Of a DNA stretch of 64,000 nucleotides, positions 34,145 through 42,589 are shown piece after piece. Origin of the DNA: Streptomyces hygroscopicus subsp. hygroscopicus (GTDB lineage: Bacteria; Actinomycetota; Actinomycetes; Streptomycetales; Streptomycetaceae); NCBI RefSeq assembly GCF_030269125.1, contig NZ_BSSM01000004.1, forward strand, positions 434,001 to 498,000. The letters run 5' to 3'. Under the pieces are notes generated by a model, which saw nothing but the letters and a program-made list of their open reading frames with translations, made no database searches and was not told where the DNA came from. The translations under genes and the position numbers were made by a program. The number at the start of each line of letters is the position of its first letter. Position 1 is the stretch's first letter.

Positions 34145-35377
34145 TCAGCCGGCCGTGACGAGCAGCCGGCCGTGCCCGCGCTGGACGATCTGGTCGCGGA
34201 ACGTCGCCGGACCGGCGAGCCGCAGTCCGGGCAGCCGCCTGAGCAGCAGCGGTACGACCGTCTCGGCGGACATCCGCGCCAGCGCCGCGCCCAGGCAGAA
34301 GTGGGCGCCGCCGCTGAAGGTCAGCGGGCTGTTGTCGGCTCGGGCGGGATCGAAGACGCCGGGGTCGCCGAACCGGCGCGGATCGCGGTTGCCCGCGGCG
34401 ATGAGCAGGGTCAGCGGCACGCCCTTGGCGACCTTGACGCCGAAGAACTCCAGGTCCCGGGCGGCGACCCGGTTCAGGATCTGCGCGGCCGGCTCGAAGC
34501 GCAGCGTCTCGTCGACGAAGCCGGCCGCGGCCTTCTCGTCGGTGCGCAGCCGCTCGCCCGCGCCGGGGTGTTCGAGGGCGAGGCGGACCATGTTGCTCAG
34601 CAGGTCCTGCGGCGCCTCGGTGGCGGCCACCAGCAGCAGCATGAGGTTGGCGACCAGTTCGGTCTCGCTGAGCTCGCCGGCGGCGTCGCGGGTCTTGACG
34701 AAGGCGCTGGTCAGATCGTTCGCGGGCTGCGCGCGGCGGCGGGCGACCAGGTCGTGGAAGTAGACCGCGAAGCGCTCCATCGCGGCGTCGCCCGCGGTCA
34801 GCTGGCCCATGTCGCGGATCGGCTCCAGGGTCATCGTGATGTCGCCGACACCGGAGCGGAACGCGGCGTGGTCCTCGTCGGGGATGCCGAGGAGTTCCCC
34901 GATGACGCCGACGGCCATGCGGAAGGAGAACTCCGCGACCAGGTCGACCGGTCCGCCCTCCGCGGCGAGCCGCGCGACGTGCTCGACCGTGTCCGCGGCC
35001 CGGCGCTCGACCATGGGCCGCCAGGTCTCCACGCTGCGCGCGGAGAACGCGCTCGCGAAGAAGCGCCGGTAGCGCTCGTGGTCCGGGTCGTTGGAGAAGA
35101 GCATGTTCCGGGTCAGCCAGACCCACGAGGCGTGCTCGCGCCAGCCGGGCAGCTTGCCGTCCTGGACGGCGGCGTCCGTCGACAGCAGGTCCGGCTCGCG
35201 CAGTGCCCGCGCGCACTCGGCGTGGCCGGTGACGAAGAGGTGGGCGCCGCCGACGTCGACGACCGGCCCGTGGGCCCGCATCTGCTCATACAGGGGGTAC
35301 GGGTTCTGCTTGCCCTCGAAGGACAGCAGACGGCCCATCACATCGACGGGATCCGCCAGGGTTTCGGTGGGACTCAC
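34145..35377 (-). CDS. Cytochrome P450
   Basis: 410 residues from GTG with GGAG 5 bases upstream. Haem-binding loop FSGGAHFCLGAALAR with Cys361, K-helix ETLR (290-293), and C-helix DPDHERYRRFFASAF. The I-helix reads LLVAATEAPQDLL: the acid Glu254 is kept, but the usual following Thr is Ala255, so the ordinary proton relay of monooxygenation is altered. It could use a substrate hydroxyl or perform a non-standard reaction. First gene of the leftward biosynthetic unit; in caryoynencin-type clusters a P450 adds or rearranges an allylic alcohol. No dedicated ferredoxin other than the distal rubredoxin is present. Confidence 0.93.
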   Translation of the reverse strand: MSPTETLADPVDVMGRLLSFEGKQNPYPLYEQMRAHGPVVDVGGAHLFVTGHAECARALREPDLLSTDAAVQDGKLPGWREHASWVWLTRNMLFSNDPDHERYRRFFASAFSARSVETWRPMVERRAADTVEHVARLAAEGGPVDLVAEFSFRMAVGVIGELLGIPDEDHAAFRSGVGDITMTLEPIRDMGQLTAGDAAMERFAVYFHDLVARRRAQPANDLTSAFVKTRDAAGELSETELVANLMLLLVAATEAPQDLLSNMVRLALEHPGAGERLRTDEKAAAGFVDETLRFEPAAQILNRVAARDLEFFGVKVAKGVPLTLLIAAGNRDPRRFGDPGVFDPARADNSPLTFSGGAHFCLGAALARMSAETVVPLLLRRLPGLRLAGPATFRDQIVQRGHGRLLVTAG

Positions 35378-35587
35378 TCTCACTCCGGGTATTCGACGGC
35401 AGCCGGGCATGCGGTGCGTGCGGTACGGGGGTGTGTCCTTGCGGGCGGTACAGGGCGAGTTCGGAAATTGCCGGTCGTGCGCGGTACATCCGCGCCGTCC
35501 AGGGCCGTAACCCGGCCGGACACGCGGTTCGCGGTGCAATGGTGCAGAGCCCGAACTCAAGGGGCTCATCTGTACTGGTCTACGCGG

Positions 35588-35610
35588 TCGAGTTGGAATG
35601 TCCAACTCGA
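35588..35610. promoter_or_regulatory. Perfect dyad operator upstream of the P450/biosynthetic unit
   Basis: TCGAGTTGGA and TCCAACTCGA are perfect 10-base arms around ATG. On the reverse strand TTGTCA (35622-35617) is followed after 17 bases by GACATT (35599-35594), a plausible promoter whose -10 lies inside this dyad, so binding would block transcription toward the P450. The half site TCCAACTC is repeated at the exporter start (37533-37553). TetR or MarR-type proteins bind such sites; no such gene is in the window. Confidence 0.6.
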
Positions 35611-35622
35611 TTGTTCGGGTGA

Positions 35623-35950
35623 CAATAACAATCTTCATCGCCCCCGGGCAATCCCCGCGATCAGCGGATACGCAAGAGTTACGCGCCGGTAAGGTCGTGT
35701 CCGCCGGGAATGTGTATCGGCGGCGGGAACCCGGTCCGTCCAAACGTGAACGGCCGCGCGGAATACGGCAGTCCGCCCCGGTGGAAGCAAAGACACCGTT
35801 GTCAGTGACCGGTCCGCAATAGCCGGTGTGGCGCACGTCATGTCTCCACGTATCGAACGAAGGTGACGGCTGTGAATCCGCTTCTTGTCCACACACCGAA
35901 CGCGCCGCGCAAAACCGGAATTCACCGGCCGCGGCCCCGGAAAAAACTGA
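35623..35950. other. Intergenic region between biosynthetic unit and exporter terminator
   Basis: Noticeably less GC-rich than the flanks in parts (for example around 35623-35640). Apart from the promoter/operator above I see no coding frame, repeat or RNA gene here. Confidence 0.35.
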
Positions 35951-35983
35951 CGGCCGGTCAGATCCATCGGATCTGACCGGCCG
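35945..35983 (-). terminator. Rho-independent terminator of the exporter gene
   Basis: Perfect 15-base arms (35951-35965 and 35969-35983, outer end CGGCCGG, inner end AGATCC) around ATC. On the reverse strand the stem is followed closely by TTTTTT. It lies about 100 bases beyond the exporter stop and separates that transcript from the P450 unit. Confidence 0.85.
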
Positions 35984-36079
35984 CCGGACTCCGTCGGGCG
36001 GTATCCGCCTCACGCGCGCCCGCGACACCAGGGGGCCCCGGCCGGGCGGCCGGCCTAACCCACGGTCACCGGCACCCGC

Positions 36080-37531
36080 TCACGCCCCTTCGCCGGCCTC
36101 GGTGCGGCGCGGCGTCCTCCCGACGCTGCCCAGGAAGAAGCAGGCGAGCGCGGCGGCCGCGGTGGCCCCCAGGGTCATCTCCCAGCCCCGGTCGAAGGCG
36201 GCGCCCTGGTGGGCCGTCGCACCGGAGGCCCCCATGGTCGCGACGAGCAGGGAGATGCCGAGCACGGTGCCGGCCTGCCGGGCCATGGTGATGACACCGG
36301 AACCGGTGGAGAAGCTCTGCGGCGGCAGCCCGGAGACACCGGCACTGATCAGCGTGGGCAGGGTCAGGCCCACGCCGATGCCGGTGAGCAGCATGCCGGG
36401 CAGCATCCCGGCCGCGTACCCGGTGCCGGGCTCGAGCCGGGTGAGCCACCAGGCGATGCCCGCGCCGAAGACGACGCACCCGGCGAAGGCGACGACGCCG
36501 GAGCCGAAGCGGTGGATGACCGGCCCGATGCTCATGGCCAGCGCGGGCGGCAGCAGCGTGCCGGGGAAGATCGCGAGACCGGTCCTCACCGCCGACCAGT
36601 GCCACACGTCCTGGCACCACAGCACGGCCGACAGCAGCATGGCCGCGAACGCCACGGCGAACAGGACGTTGGTGAACGAAGCCGGGCTGAACGCGCGGAA
36701 CTTGAACAGCGGCAGCGGCAGCACCGGCGACCGGTGGCGGGCCGAGCGCGCCACGAACCAGACCAGCAGCAGCGCCCCGAGCACGAGCGCGCCGATGAAC
36801 CTCGCCGACGCCCAGCCCCAGTCGTCGCCCTTGACCAGGCCCAGCGCGACCGACGCGATGGCCACGGTCAGCAGCCCCGCACCGAGCACGTCCGCCCCCG
36901 GCAGGTCCCGCGAGGCGACCCGCGGCAGCACCCGCAGACCGCCCAGCAGCGCCGCCACACCGATCGGCACGTTCACCAGGAACACCCAGTGCCAGCTCAG
37001 GTCCGTCAGCAGCCCGCCCAGCACCGGCCCGAGCGCGCTGGCCACACCGCTGATCGCCGTCCACCCGCGCACCGACGCGAGCCGCTTCTCCGGCGGCGCG
37101 GTCGCCAGCAGCAGCCCCAGCGACGACGGGATCAGCATCGCCGCGCCGACCGCCTGCAGCACCCGCGCCCCGACCAGGAACCAGATCCCCGGCGCCAGCG
37201 CGCACAGCACCGACGAGAGCGTGAACAGCACGATGCCCGACAGATAGGCGATCCGCGGATTGACCCGGTCCGCGAGATTACCGGCCGGCACCAGCAGCGC
37301 GGCGAACACCACCGCGTACGCGTTCAGCACCCACGACAGGGACGCCAGCGACGTCCCCGAGAACTGGCGCCCGATGTCCGGCAGCGCCACATTGACGATG
37401 AACACGTCCAGATTGGCCATGGCCACACCGGCGGCGATCACCGCGAAGACCACCCCGAGCCGCGGTCGGGCCTGTGGAGGACTGAGGGTATCGGCGGTCC
37501 GGCCGTCAGGGAGGCTCATGTTCGTCACCAT
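36080..37531 (-). CDS. MFS exporter, DHA2 (14-helix) family
   Basis: About 483 residues from ATG 37531 (ATG 37519 also possible; neither has a strong ribosome binding site). The first helix is followed by NLDVFIVNVALPDIGRQF, motif A-like NLADRVNPR, motif C-like GWTAISGVASALGPVLGGLL, and WHWVFLVNVPIG, all diagnostic of EmrB/QacA-type DHA2 exporters. It should expel a toxic metabolite with proton exchange. It stands upstream of the P450 in the same direction but with its own terminator, and an operator-like half site overlaps its start region, linking it to the cluster as probable export/self-protection. Confidence 0.92.
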   Translation of the reverse strand: MVTNMSLPDGRTADTLSPPQARPRLGVVFAVIAAGVAMANLDVFIVNVALPDIGRQFSGTSLASLSWVLNAYAVVFAALLVPAGNLADRVNPRIAYLSGIVLFTLSSVLCALAPGIWFLVGARVLQAVGAAMLIPSSLGLLLATAPPEKRLASVRGWTAISGVASALGPVLGGLLTDLSWHWVFLVNVPIGVAALLGGLRVLPRVASRDLPGADVLGAGLLTVAIASVALGLVKGDDWGWASARFIGALVLGALLLVWFVARSARHRSPVLPLPLFKFRAFSPASFTNVLFAVAFAAMLLSAVLWCQDVWHWSAVRTGLAIFPGTLLPPALAMSIGPVIHRFGSGVVAFAGCVVFGAGIAWWLTRLEPGTGYAAGMLPGMLLTGIGVGLTLPTLISAGVSGLPPQSFSTGSGVITMARQAGTVLGISLLVATMGASGATAHQGAAFDRGWEMTLGATAAAALACFFLGSVGRTPRRTEAGEGA

Positions 37532-37532
37532 C

Positions 37533-37553
37533 TCAGTTTGGTTTTCCAACTCA
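37533..37553. promoter_or_regulatory. Operator-like site at the exporter start
   Basis: Reading the reverse strand: TGAGTTGGA, AAA, CCAAACTGA, an imperfect dyad with one arm identical to the half site of the perfect dyad at 35588-35610. It directly abuts the first ATG of the exporter, so a bound repressor would block expression. Confidence 0.5.
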
Positions 37554-38047
37554 CTTCGGGCAGTGAAGCTAGCAACGAACGAACACACACGGCAACGCCG
37601 GCCACCCTGCTGTGACGAGGACCTCTCGGCACGTCAGACACCCTCCGCCGGTCCGCTGACCACCCGTCAGACCCCAAAAGCCGCCATAGCGGCCACACAC
37701 ACCGCCCCGCCCGCCACCGCCCCGGGCCCTCGCCGGCCCCTCCCGCACCCTCGCCCCTCCCGGCCGTGGCGTCCTGACGGCCCCTCGCGAGGAGCCGTAC
37801 CCGCACACGCGCCTGCCGCCCGCCCGGCGACCGGCCCGCCGCACTCGCCCGCAAGCCCCGCCGCCGGCACCGCGACCGTCCGTCCGGGCGGGCGGACCGG
37901 CACCGCGGCCGTGGCCAGGACACGCTGACCCGGCAACCGGCCGGCCCGGATCCGCCGCCCCCGCCGGCAAACCCCCCCGCCTGCCCGCTCTTCGGTGCCG
38001 GCGCCGGGGACAGGGCGGGCACGGCCCGCGGCCCCGGCACGCTCCGT
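37554..38047. other. Intergenic region upstream of the exporter
   Basis: About 490 bases between the exporter and the end of the glycosyltransferase gene, Pro/Arg-coding in all frames and C-rich on the plus strand. It should contain the exporter promoter, but I could not define it. Confidence 0.35.
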
Positions 38048-39193
38048 TCACCCGCGGGCGCCCGCCGCGGCGGCCGCGAGGACCCGCTCCAGCGGCGCGT
38101 CCTCGGCGCGGAACAGATGCCTCCCGCGGGCGATCCTCAGGTCCCGTTCCGTCCCCGGCCGGGTGAGCCGGGCCAGCGCGTCCAGCAGTGCGGCATCGTC
38201 CGCGGCCAGGTCGGAGACGCCGAGCGCGGCCATGCGCCGGGCGCCCTGCGCGAAGTGCCCCGGCAGCGGCCGGTGGCCGACGACGGGGAGCCCGGCGGCG
38301 AGCGCCTGGACGGCGGTCAGCCCCCCGGCGTTGTCCACCAGCGCCCGCGTGGCCCCCATCAGGCCGGGCATGTCCTCCTGCCAGCCCAGCGCCAGGACGC
38401 CGGGAACCCCCGCCAGCGAGGCACGCATCCGGTCGTTGCCGCCGCACAGCACCACGGGCAGATATCCGCTGCGGGCCAGGAGGCGGGCGGTGCCCTGGAG
38501 ACCGGACGCGACTCCCCAGGCGCCGGCGGACATCAGGACGGGCGTCCTGCCGGGGTGCTCCCGCGTGAAGACCCGGCGCCACCGCGCGGCCGAGGGGGCG
38601 GGCACGGTGAAAGGGGGCGCGACCACCGGGCCGGTGGCGTCGGCGGGCCGGCCGGTGGCCCGGCGCACCTCCTGGGCGGCCTGCTCGGTCAGGCACAGGA
38701 AACGGTCGTTGCCCGGGTGCAGCCAGTGCCGGTGGGCGGCGAACTCGATCACGTAGACCACGCTCGGCACCGGCAGCAGCCGGTTCGCCCTGAGGTGCCC
38801 GGTGAGCTGGGCGGCGAGGTGGAAGACGGGGACCACCACGTCCACCCGGTCCCGCTCGACCAGCGCGCGCAGCCGGTCCGCGGCGAGCCGGGCCAGCGGG
38901 ACACCGCTGGGGCGCGGCCCCCGCCCGGGACGCAGGAACGCGTGGTAGACCGCGCCGTAGGTCCAGGGCGCGTGCCGCACCGAGACCTGGTAGCCGCGCC
39001 GCAGCCATCCGCCGAGGCCGCGGGGCAGCAGCGCGAGGATGTCCACGCTGTCCGCCCGGTGACCGTGCGCGGCCGCCCGGCGGACGAGTTCGGCGGCCAC
39101 CGTGTCGTGACCGGCTCCCATGCTCGCGCTGACGACCAGCAGCCGCGCGCCCGGCACGACGGGGCTCGCGGTGGCACCGGGCACCTCAGCCAT
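38048..39193 (-). CDS. GT28/MGDG-synthase-like glycosyltransferase
   Basis: 381 residues. The N-terminal acceptor domain begins LLVVSASMGAGHDTVAAELVRRA, as in monogalactosyldiacylglycerol synthase and MurG relatives; the C-terminal donor domain has MSAGAWGVASGLQGTARLLA, VLCGGNDRMRASL and the nucleotide-sugar motif LVDNAGGLTAVQALAAGLPVVGHRPLPGH. It should transfer a sugar from a nucleotide sugar to a lipid or other hydrophobic acceptor. ATG 39193 is the first Met before the conserved strand; the ribosome binding site is weak. It follows the exporter on the same strand but 500 bases away, so membership of the lipid cluster is uncertain. Confidence 0.83.
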   Translation of the reverse strand: MAEVPGATASPVVPGARLLVVSASMGAGHDTVAAELVRRAAAHGHRADSVDILALLPRGLGGWLRRGYQVSVRHAPWTYGAVYHAFLRPGRGPRPSGVPLARLAADRLRALVERDRVDVVVPVFHLAAQLTGHLRANRLLPVPSVVYVIEFAAHRHWLHPGNDRFLCLTEQAAQEVRRATGRPADATGPVVAPPFTVPAPSAARWRRVFTREHPGRTPVLMSAGAWGVASGLQGTARLLARSGYLPVVLCGGNDRMRASLAGVPGVLALGWQEDMPGLMGATRALVDNAGGLTAVQALAAGLPVVGHRPLPGHFAQGARRMAALGVSDLAADDAALLDALARLTRPGTERDLRIARGRHLFRAEDAPLERVLAAAAAGARG

Positions 39194-39855
39194 GGCTCGC
39201 GCCGCCGGCGACGGAGAAGAGGAACGATCGCATATCGGGTGATGTGTCCGTGATGGTGGCCGGCAAACGCGGCCAGACGGCTGGTCGCCGGCGAGAACAC
39301 CGCCGCCCGCGGACGACCCGGCCCGCGCCGGACCGTACGCCCCGGGACACGGTGCGTCCGAGCAGGCCGACCAGGCCGCCCACCGCCGCCCGCCTTCCTC
39401 GCCCCGCCCCGCGCGGTCCGCGGACCACCCCACACCCCGCCCGCAGCCGGCCCCCGCAGCGCACGCCACCCTGACCCGGCCCCCTTCCGCTTGCCGTGCG
39501 GGGCGGCCCCCGCGCTGCTCCGGGGCGCCCCGCGGCCGGCCCTCGGTTCCCCGCCCCGGCGCATGCGGGATGTGCACCCCGCCCCTGCCCCCCCTGCCCT
39601 GCCCCCCTGCCCGGCCCCCGCCCGCGGCCGGCCCCCGCGCCTGCCCCACTGCCCCGCGCGCCTGTCCCCGCCCCCGCCCCCGTTCCCGACGCCCCGCGTC
39701 CCCCGGCGGCCGTCGGTGTCGTACCCGGCCGCCCGGGGCCCCGCCCCGGGGTGCCGCCGTCCTTGTTCGAGGACGGCCGGCGCGGCGGCCCGGCGGGGTG
39801 CGAGCCGGGCGCCGCCGCGGCGGCTTCGGCCGGGCGGCGACCGCCCGGCGGCCGG
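39194..39855. other. C-rich low-complexity intergenic region
   Basis: About 660 bases. From about 39480 to 39700 the plus strand is dominated by runs of 4-7 C separated by TG, CG or G (for example around 39575-39620). The reverse strand is therefore G-rich with many G-runs. All long frames are Pro/Arg/Gly only. No gene supported. Confidence 0.5.
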
Positions 39856-40272
39856 TCAGTACCAGCTGGTGCAGGTGATCGCCGTGTCGTAGCCGGAGTC
39901 GCCGCAGGCACGCATCAGCTTGCCGTCGCTGTCCCGCCACGCCTCGGTCCAGACGCTGCCTCCGCTGCTGATCTCCGTCCAGCCCAGCTGGGGCTCCCAG
40001 GTCCGGCCGCCGTCGCTGCTGCGGTCCACCCAGACGTGCATGCCCGGCTCGCCGCCGACGATGCGGCCCCAGGCGCAGGTGCTGTTCCCCGAGCCGTTGG
40101 CCCGCAGTTCGATGCCCTGCCCCTTGCCGCCGAACGCGGTCCGCACGGTGGTGGCGTGGTTGTTGTCGCAGCCGTCGGCGGCGCGGGCCGCCGTGGCACC
40201 GGCCAGGGTGAGCAGGCCGGAGAGCAGTGCCGCGGCCGAGAGCGCCGCCGCCGCCTTCTTCTTCGTACGCAT
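39856..40272 (-). CDS. Small secreted protein of unknown function
   Basis: 138 residues from ATG 40272 with GAGGGGAA upstream. A Sec signal (MRTKKKAAAALSAAALLSGLLTL, cleavage near ARA-AD) precedes a mature domain of about 105 residues with cysteines at CDNNH, TCAWG, RACGDSG and ITCTSWY, likely two disulfides, and several tryptophans (MHVWVDRSSDGGRTWEPQLGW). The SSDGGRTW stretch resembles sialidase Asp-box-like repeats, but only one is present. No enzymatic residues are apparent. Probably monocistronic. Confidence 0.8.
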   Translation of the reverse strand: MRTKKKAAAALSAAALLSGLLTLAGATAARAADGCDNNHATTVRTAFGGKGQGIELRANGSGNSTCAWGRIVGGEPGMHVWVDRSSDGGRTWEPQLGWTEISSGGSVWTEAWRDSDGKLMRACGDSGYDTAITCTSWY

Positions 40273-40473
40273 CGTTCGTTCCCCTCGTTCACGGCGCGAG
40301 GCCGTCGTAACTGGTGATCGAAGTCTGCGCACCCGTGGCGCCGGTGCCCACCTCGCACCACACAGGTTGACGTTCCCCGGGGCACTCTCCGCGCCCGCCG
40401 CGGACGTCGCGGTGCTCGCCCCGCCGTCCGCCCGTCAGTCCGCCTCCGGGCAGCACGGACGACGCGCGGACGG

Positions 40474-40863
40474 TCACACGGTGGTCCGCCGGGCGTCCAC
40501 CTCGATCTCGATCTTCATGCGGGGATCGGCGAGACCGCACATGAGCATCGTGGCGGCCGGCCGGACCCCGCCGAAGGCGCGACGCAGCACCGGCCAGCAG
40601 GGCTCGAAGTCGGCCCGGTCGGGCAGCAGGTAACGCACCCGCACCACGTCGGCGAAGGAGCACTCCGCTTCGTCCAGGGCCGCCTCGATGTTGCGCAGGC
40701 ACTGCTCGGCCTGCTCCACCACGTCGTCGGAGATCGTCATGGTGGTGTAGTCGAATCCGGTCGTCCCGGACACATGAACCCGGTCGCCGTCGACCACGGC
40801 GCGGGCATAGCCGATCTGTTCCTCAAACGTCGAGCCGCCGAGGATGGAACGTCGCTCTGTCAT
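40474..40863 (-). CDS. RidA/YjgF-family protein
   Basis: 129 residues, normal length. ARAVVDGDRVHVSGTTGFDY, AEQCLRNIEAALDEA, VVRVRYLLPD and the C-terminal RPAATMLMCGL with MKIEIEVDARR follow the family; the Arg in VRPAATM corresponds to the conserved substrate-binding Arg. RidA proteins hydrolyse reactive enamine/imine intermediates such as 2-aminoacrylate; some sister groups act in specific catabolic pathways. Divergent from the LysR gene with 72 bases between starts, so it is the probable target of that regulator. Confidence 0.92.
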   Translation of the reverse strand: MTERRSILGGSTFEEQIGYARAVVDGDRVHVSGTTGFDYTTMTISDDVVEQAEQCLRNIEAALDEAECSFADVVRVRYLLPDRADFEPCWPVLRRAFGGVRPAATMLMCGLADPRMKIEIEVDARRTTV

Positions 40864-40935
40864 GCGGCGAACGCTAAGTGACCAGCACTGATACGTCTAA
40901 TACACCTTCAGGCGCGCGGTGATATCTCTACGCGT

Positions 40936-41898
40936 ATGGAGCGCCCCGAACTTCCCCTGCCGCAGCTGCACGCCTTCGTCGTGCTCGCCGAGGAACTCCA
41001 CTTCGGCCACGCCGCCACCCGCCTGGGCATCGCCCAGCCGCCGCTGAGCCAGCAGATCCGCCGCCTGGAGGACAAGGTCGGATACGCGCTGTTCAGCCGC
41101 GAACCCGGGCGCATCGCCCTCACCCCGGCGGGCCGGGAACTCCTCCCCGCCGCCCGGCGTGCCCTCACCGATCTCGCCGAGGGCCTGGCCGCGGCCCGGG
41201 ACGCCGGCAGTGGCAGGGCCGGCCGCCTGCGGATCGGCTTCGCTGCCTCCCTCGCCCTCACCGTCCTCCCCAGCCTGCTGCGGACCTTCCGGGAACGGTT
41301 TCCCGCGGTGGACCTCGACATCCAGGAGATGACCACCACGCCGCAACTGGCCGCTCTGCGCGAAAGGACGATCGACATCGGCCTGTTGCGGGAGCCGCCC
41401 GCCCATGACGCGGAACTCGGGTTCGAGACCGTGCTGGCCGAACCGTTCGTGGCCGTCCTGCCCGCCTCGCACCCCCTCGCCGCACAACGAGCCGTCCGGG
41501 TCGAGCAGTTGGCGGACAGCCCCTTCGTGCTCCTGCCTCGCGCCGTCGGCCCGCCGCTGTACGACCAGATCGCCGGTCTCTGCGCCGCTGCCGGCTTCAC
41601 CCCCCACGTGACGCAGCACGCCGTGGAATGGCAGACCGTCTGCGCCCTGGTGGAAACCGGCCTCGGCGTGTCACTGGCCCCGGAGAGCATCCGCCGCATC
41701 CGCCTCAAAGGCGTCGCCTTCCGCAGGATCGAGCCCGGCACCGCGCGTACACGAGTCGCCGTCGCCTGGCGCAAGAACGACTCGAACCCCCTCCTGCCGG
41801 GCATCCTGGCCGCCCTCGACCAGGATCCGCCGGGCCGGTCCCCGACCCGGCGCGGTACCGCGGGCGGCGCGAGCCGATCCGCTGCCGACCGGCCCTGA
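40936..41898 (+). CDS. LysR-family transcriptional regulator
   Basis: 320 residues. Winged helix: LPQLHAFVVLAEELHFGHAATRLGIAQPPLSQQIRRLEDKVGYALFSREPGRIALTPAG. The effector domain starts near residue 95 (LRIGFAASLALTVLPSLLR) and ends before a disordered Arg/Ser/Ala tail of about 25 residues. The divergent RidA gene is its likely target; the short shared promoter contains TGATACGTCTAATACAC, AT-rich enough to be a LysR box candidate. The ligand is unknown. Confidence 0.92.
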   Translation: MERPELPLPQLHAFVVLAEELHFGHAATRLGIAQPPLSQQIRRLEDKVGYALFSREPGRIALTPAGRELLPAARRALTDLAEGLAAARDAGSGRAGRLRIGFAASLALTVLPSLLRTFRERFPAVDLDIQEMTTTPQLAALRERTIDIGLLREPPAHDAELGFETVLAEPFVAVLPASHPLAAQRAVRVEQLADSPFVLLPRAVGPPLYDQIAGLCAAAGFTPHVTQHAVEWQTVCALVETGLGVSLAPESIRRIRLKGVAFRRIEPGTARTRVAVAWRKNDSNPLLPGILAALDQDPPGRSPTRRGTAGGASRSAADRP

Positions 41899-42192
41899 CC
41901 GGCGTGGCGGCCGGTCCCGTCCCTCCGGCCGGCGCCGTGCCCGGACGAGGACGGCGGCGAGGCGGGGCGCGGCCCGGCGGGAGACGGCGCGTCTGCCGCT
42001 GGCGCGGGGCCGGGCCGCGCCACCGCCCGAGCCGGCTGGTGCAGCGGTCGACGGTGCCGCGCTGCTGGGGGCATCGGCGTCGGACCCGGGCGGGCGCGAG
42101 CCGCCCGCGGCGGCTCGCCGCGGGCGTGACCGGCCACGGTCGGACGGCTCCGGGGCCCGCCCCGGCCGCTTCGCGGCCCGAGGACGCGGGAC
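41899..42192. other. Intergenic region before a decayed gene
   Basis: About 290 bases, GC-rich with overlapping Arg-rich frames and nothing recognisable. Confidence 0.35.
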
Positions 42193-42547
42193 ATGACCGC
42201 TTCGCAGGCCGGCGCGCCACCGGCCTCGCCGGCGGTGACAGCGACCGACGGCCGCAGGCCGTGCCCCGGTCGAGATCCTGCCCGCGAACCCCTCCAGGAG
42301 CCGCGACGCGAAAGCGGCGGAGCAAGCCACGGCCGCGTACGCCGACGGCGTCCTGCGGATCAGCGCCAACGCGCCCGGCAACCAGCTCTTCGAGCAGCCC
42401 CGGGACACGCCGCCCCGCAGACCGCGCCGCCCCGCAGACCGCCGTCGCACGGGAAACGACCCGCCCCGGGACCGCGCAGGCCCGGACGGGCAACCGCCCA
42501 TGGCGCGTTCCCCGAGGACCGGCAAGCGCGGCGTCGACGGACGGTAG
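42193..42547 (+). pseudogene. Frameshifted fragment of a DUF4097-family protein
   Basis: From about 42269 one frame reads VEILPANPSRSRDAKAAEQATAAYADGVLRISANAPGNQLF, the N-terminal repeat of Streptomyces DUF4097 proteins (VEVLPA.P..SRD.KAAE...V.YADG.LRI). The expected preceding strand (VTATDGR) is in a different frame starting at 42193, and after about 42400 the frame becomes nonsense before a stop at 42545. The C-terminal two thirds are missing. Confidence 0.5.
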
Positions 42548-42589
42548 ACGGCTCCGCCCCGGGCGCGAGCCGGAGCCGCCTGCCGCCCG

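Noticed and set aside
37554..37928. Open frame MTRSARLPAGTSSAANTTAY upstream of the exporter
   Set aside because: Antisense to the exporter N-terminus and then Pro-rich; no ribosome binding site.
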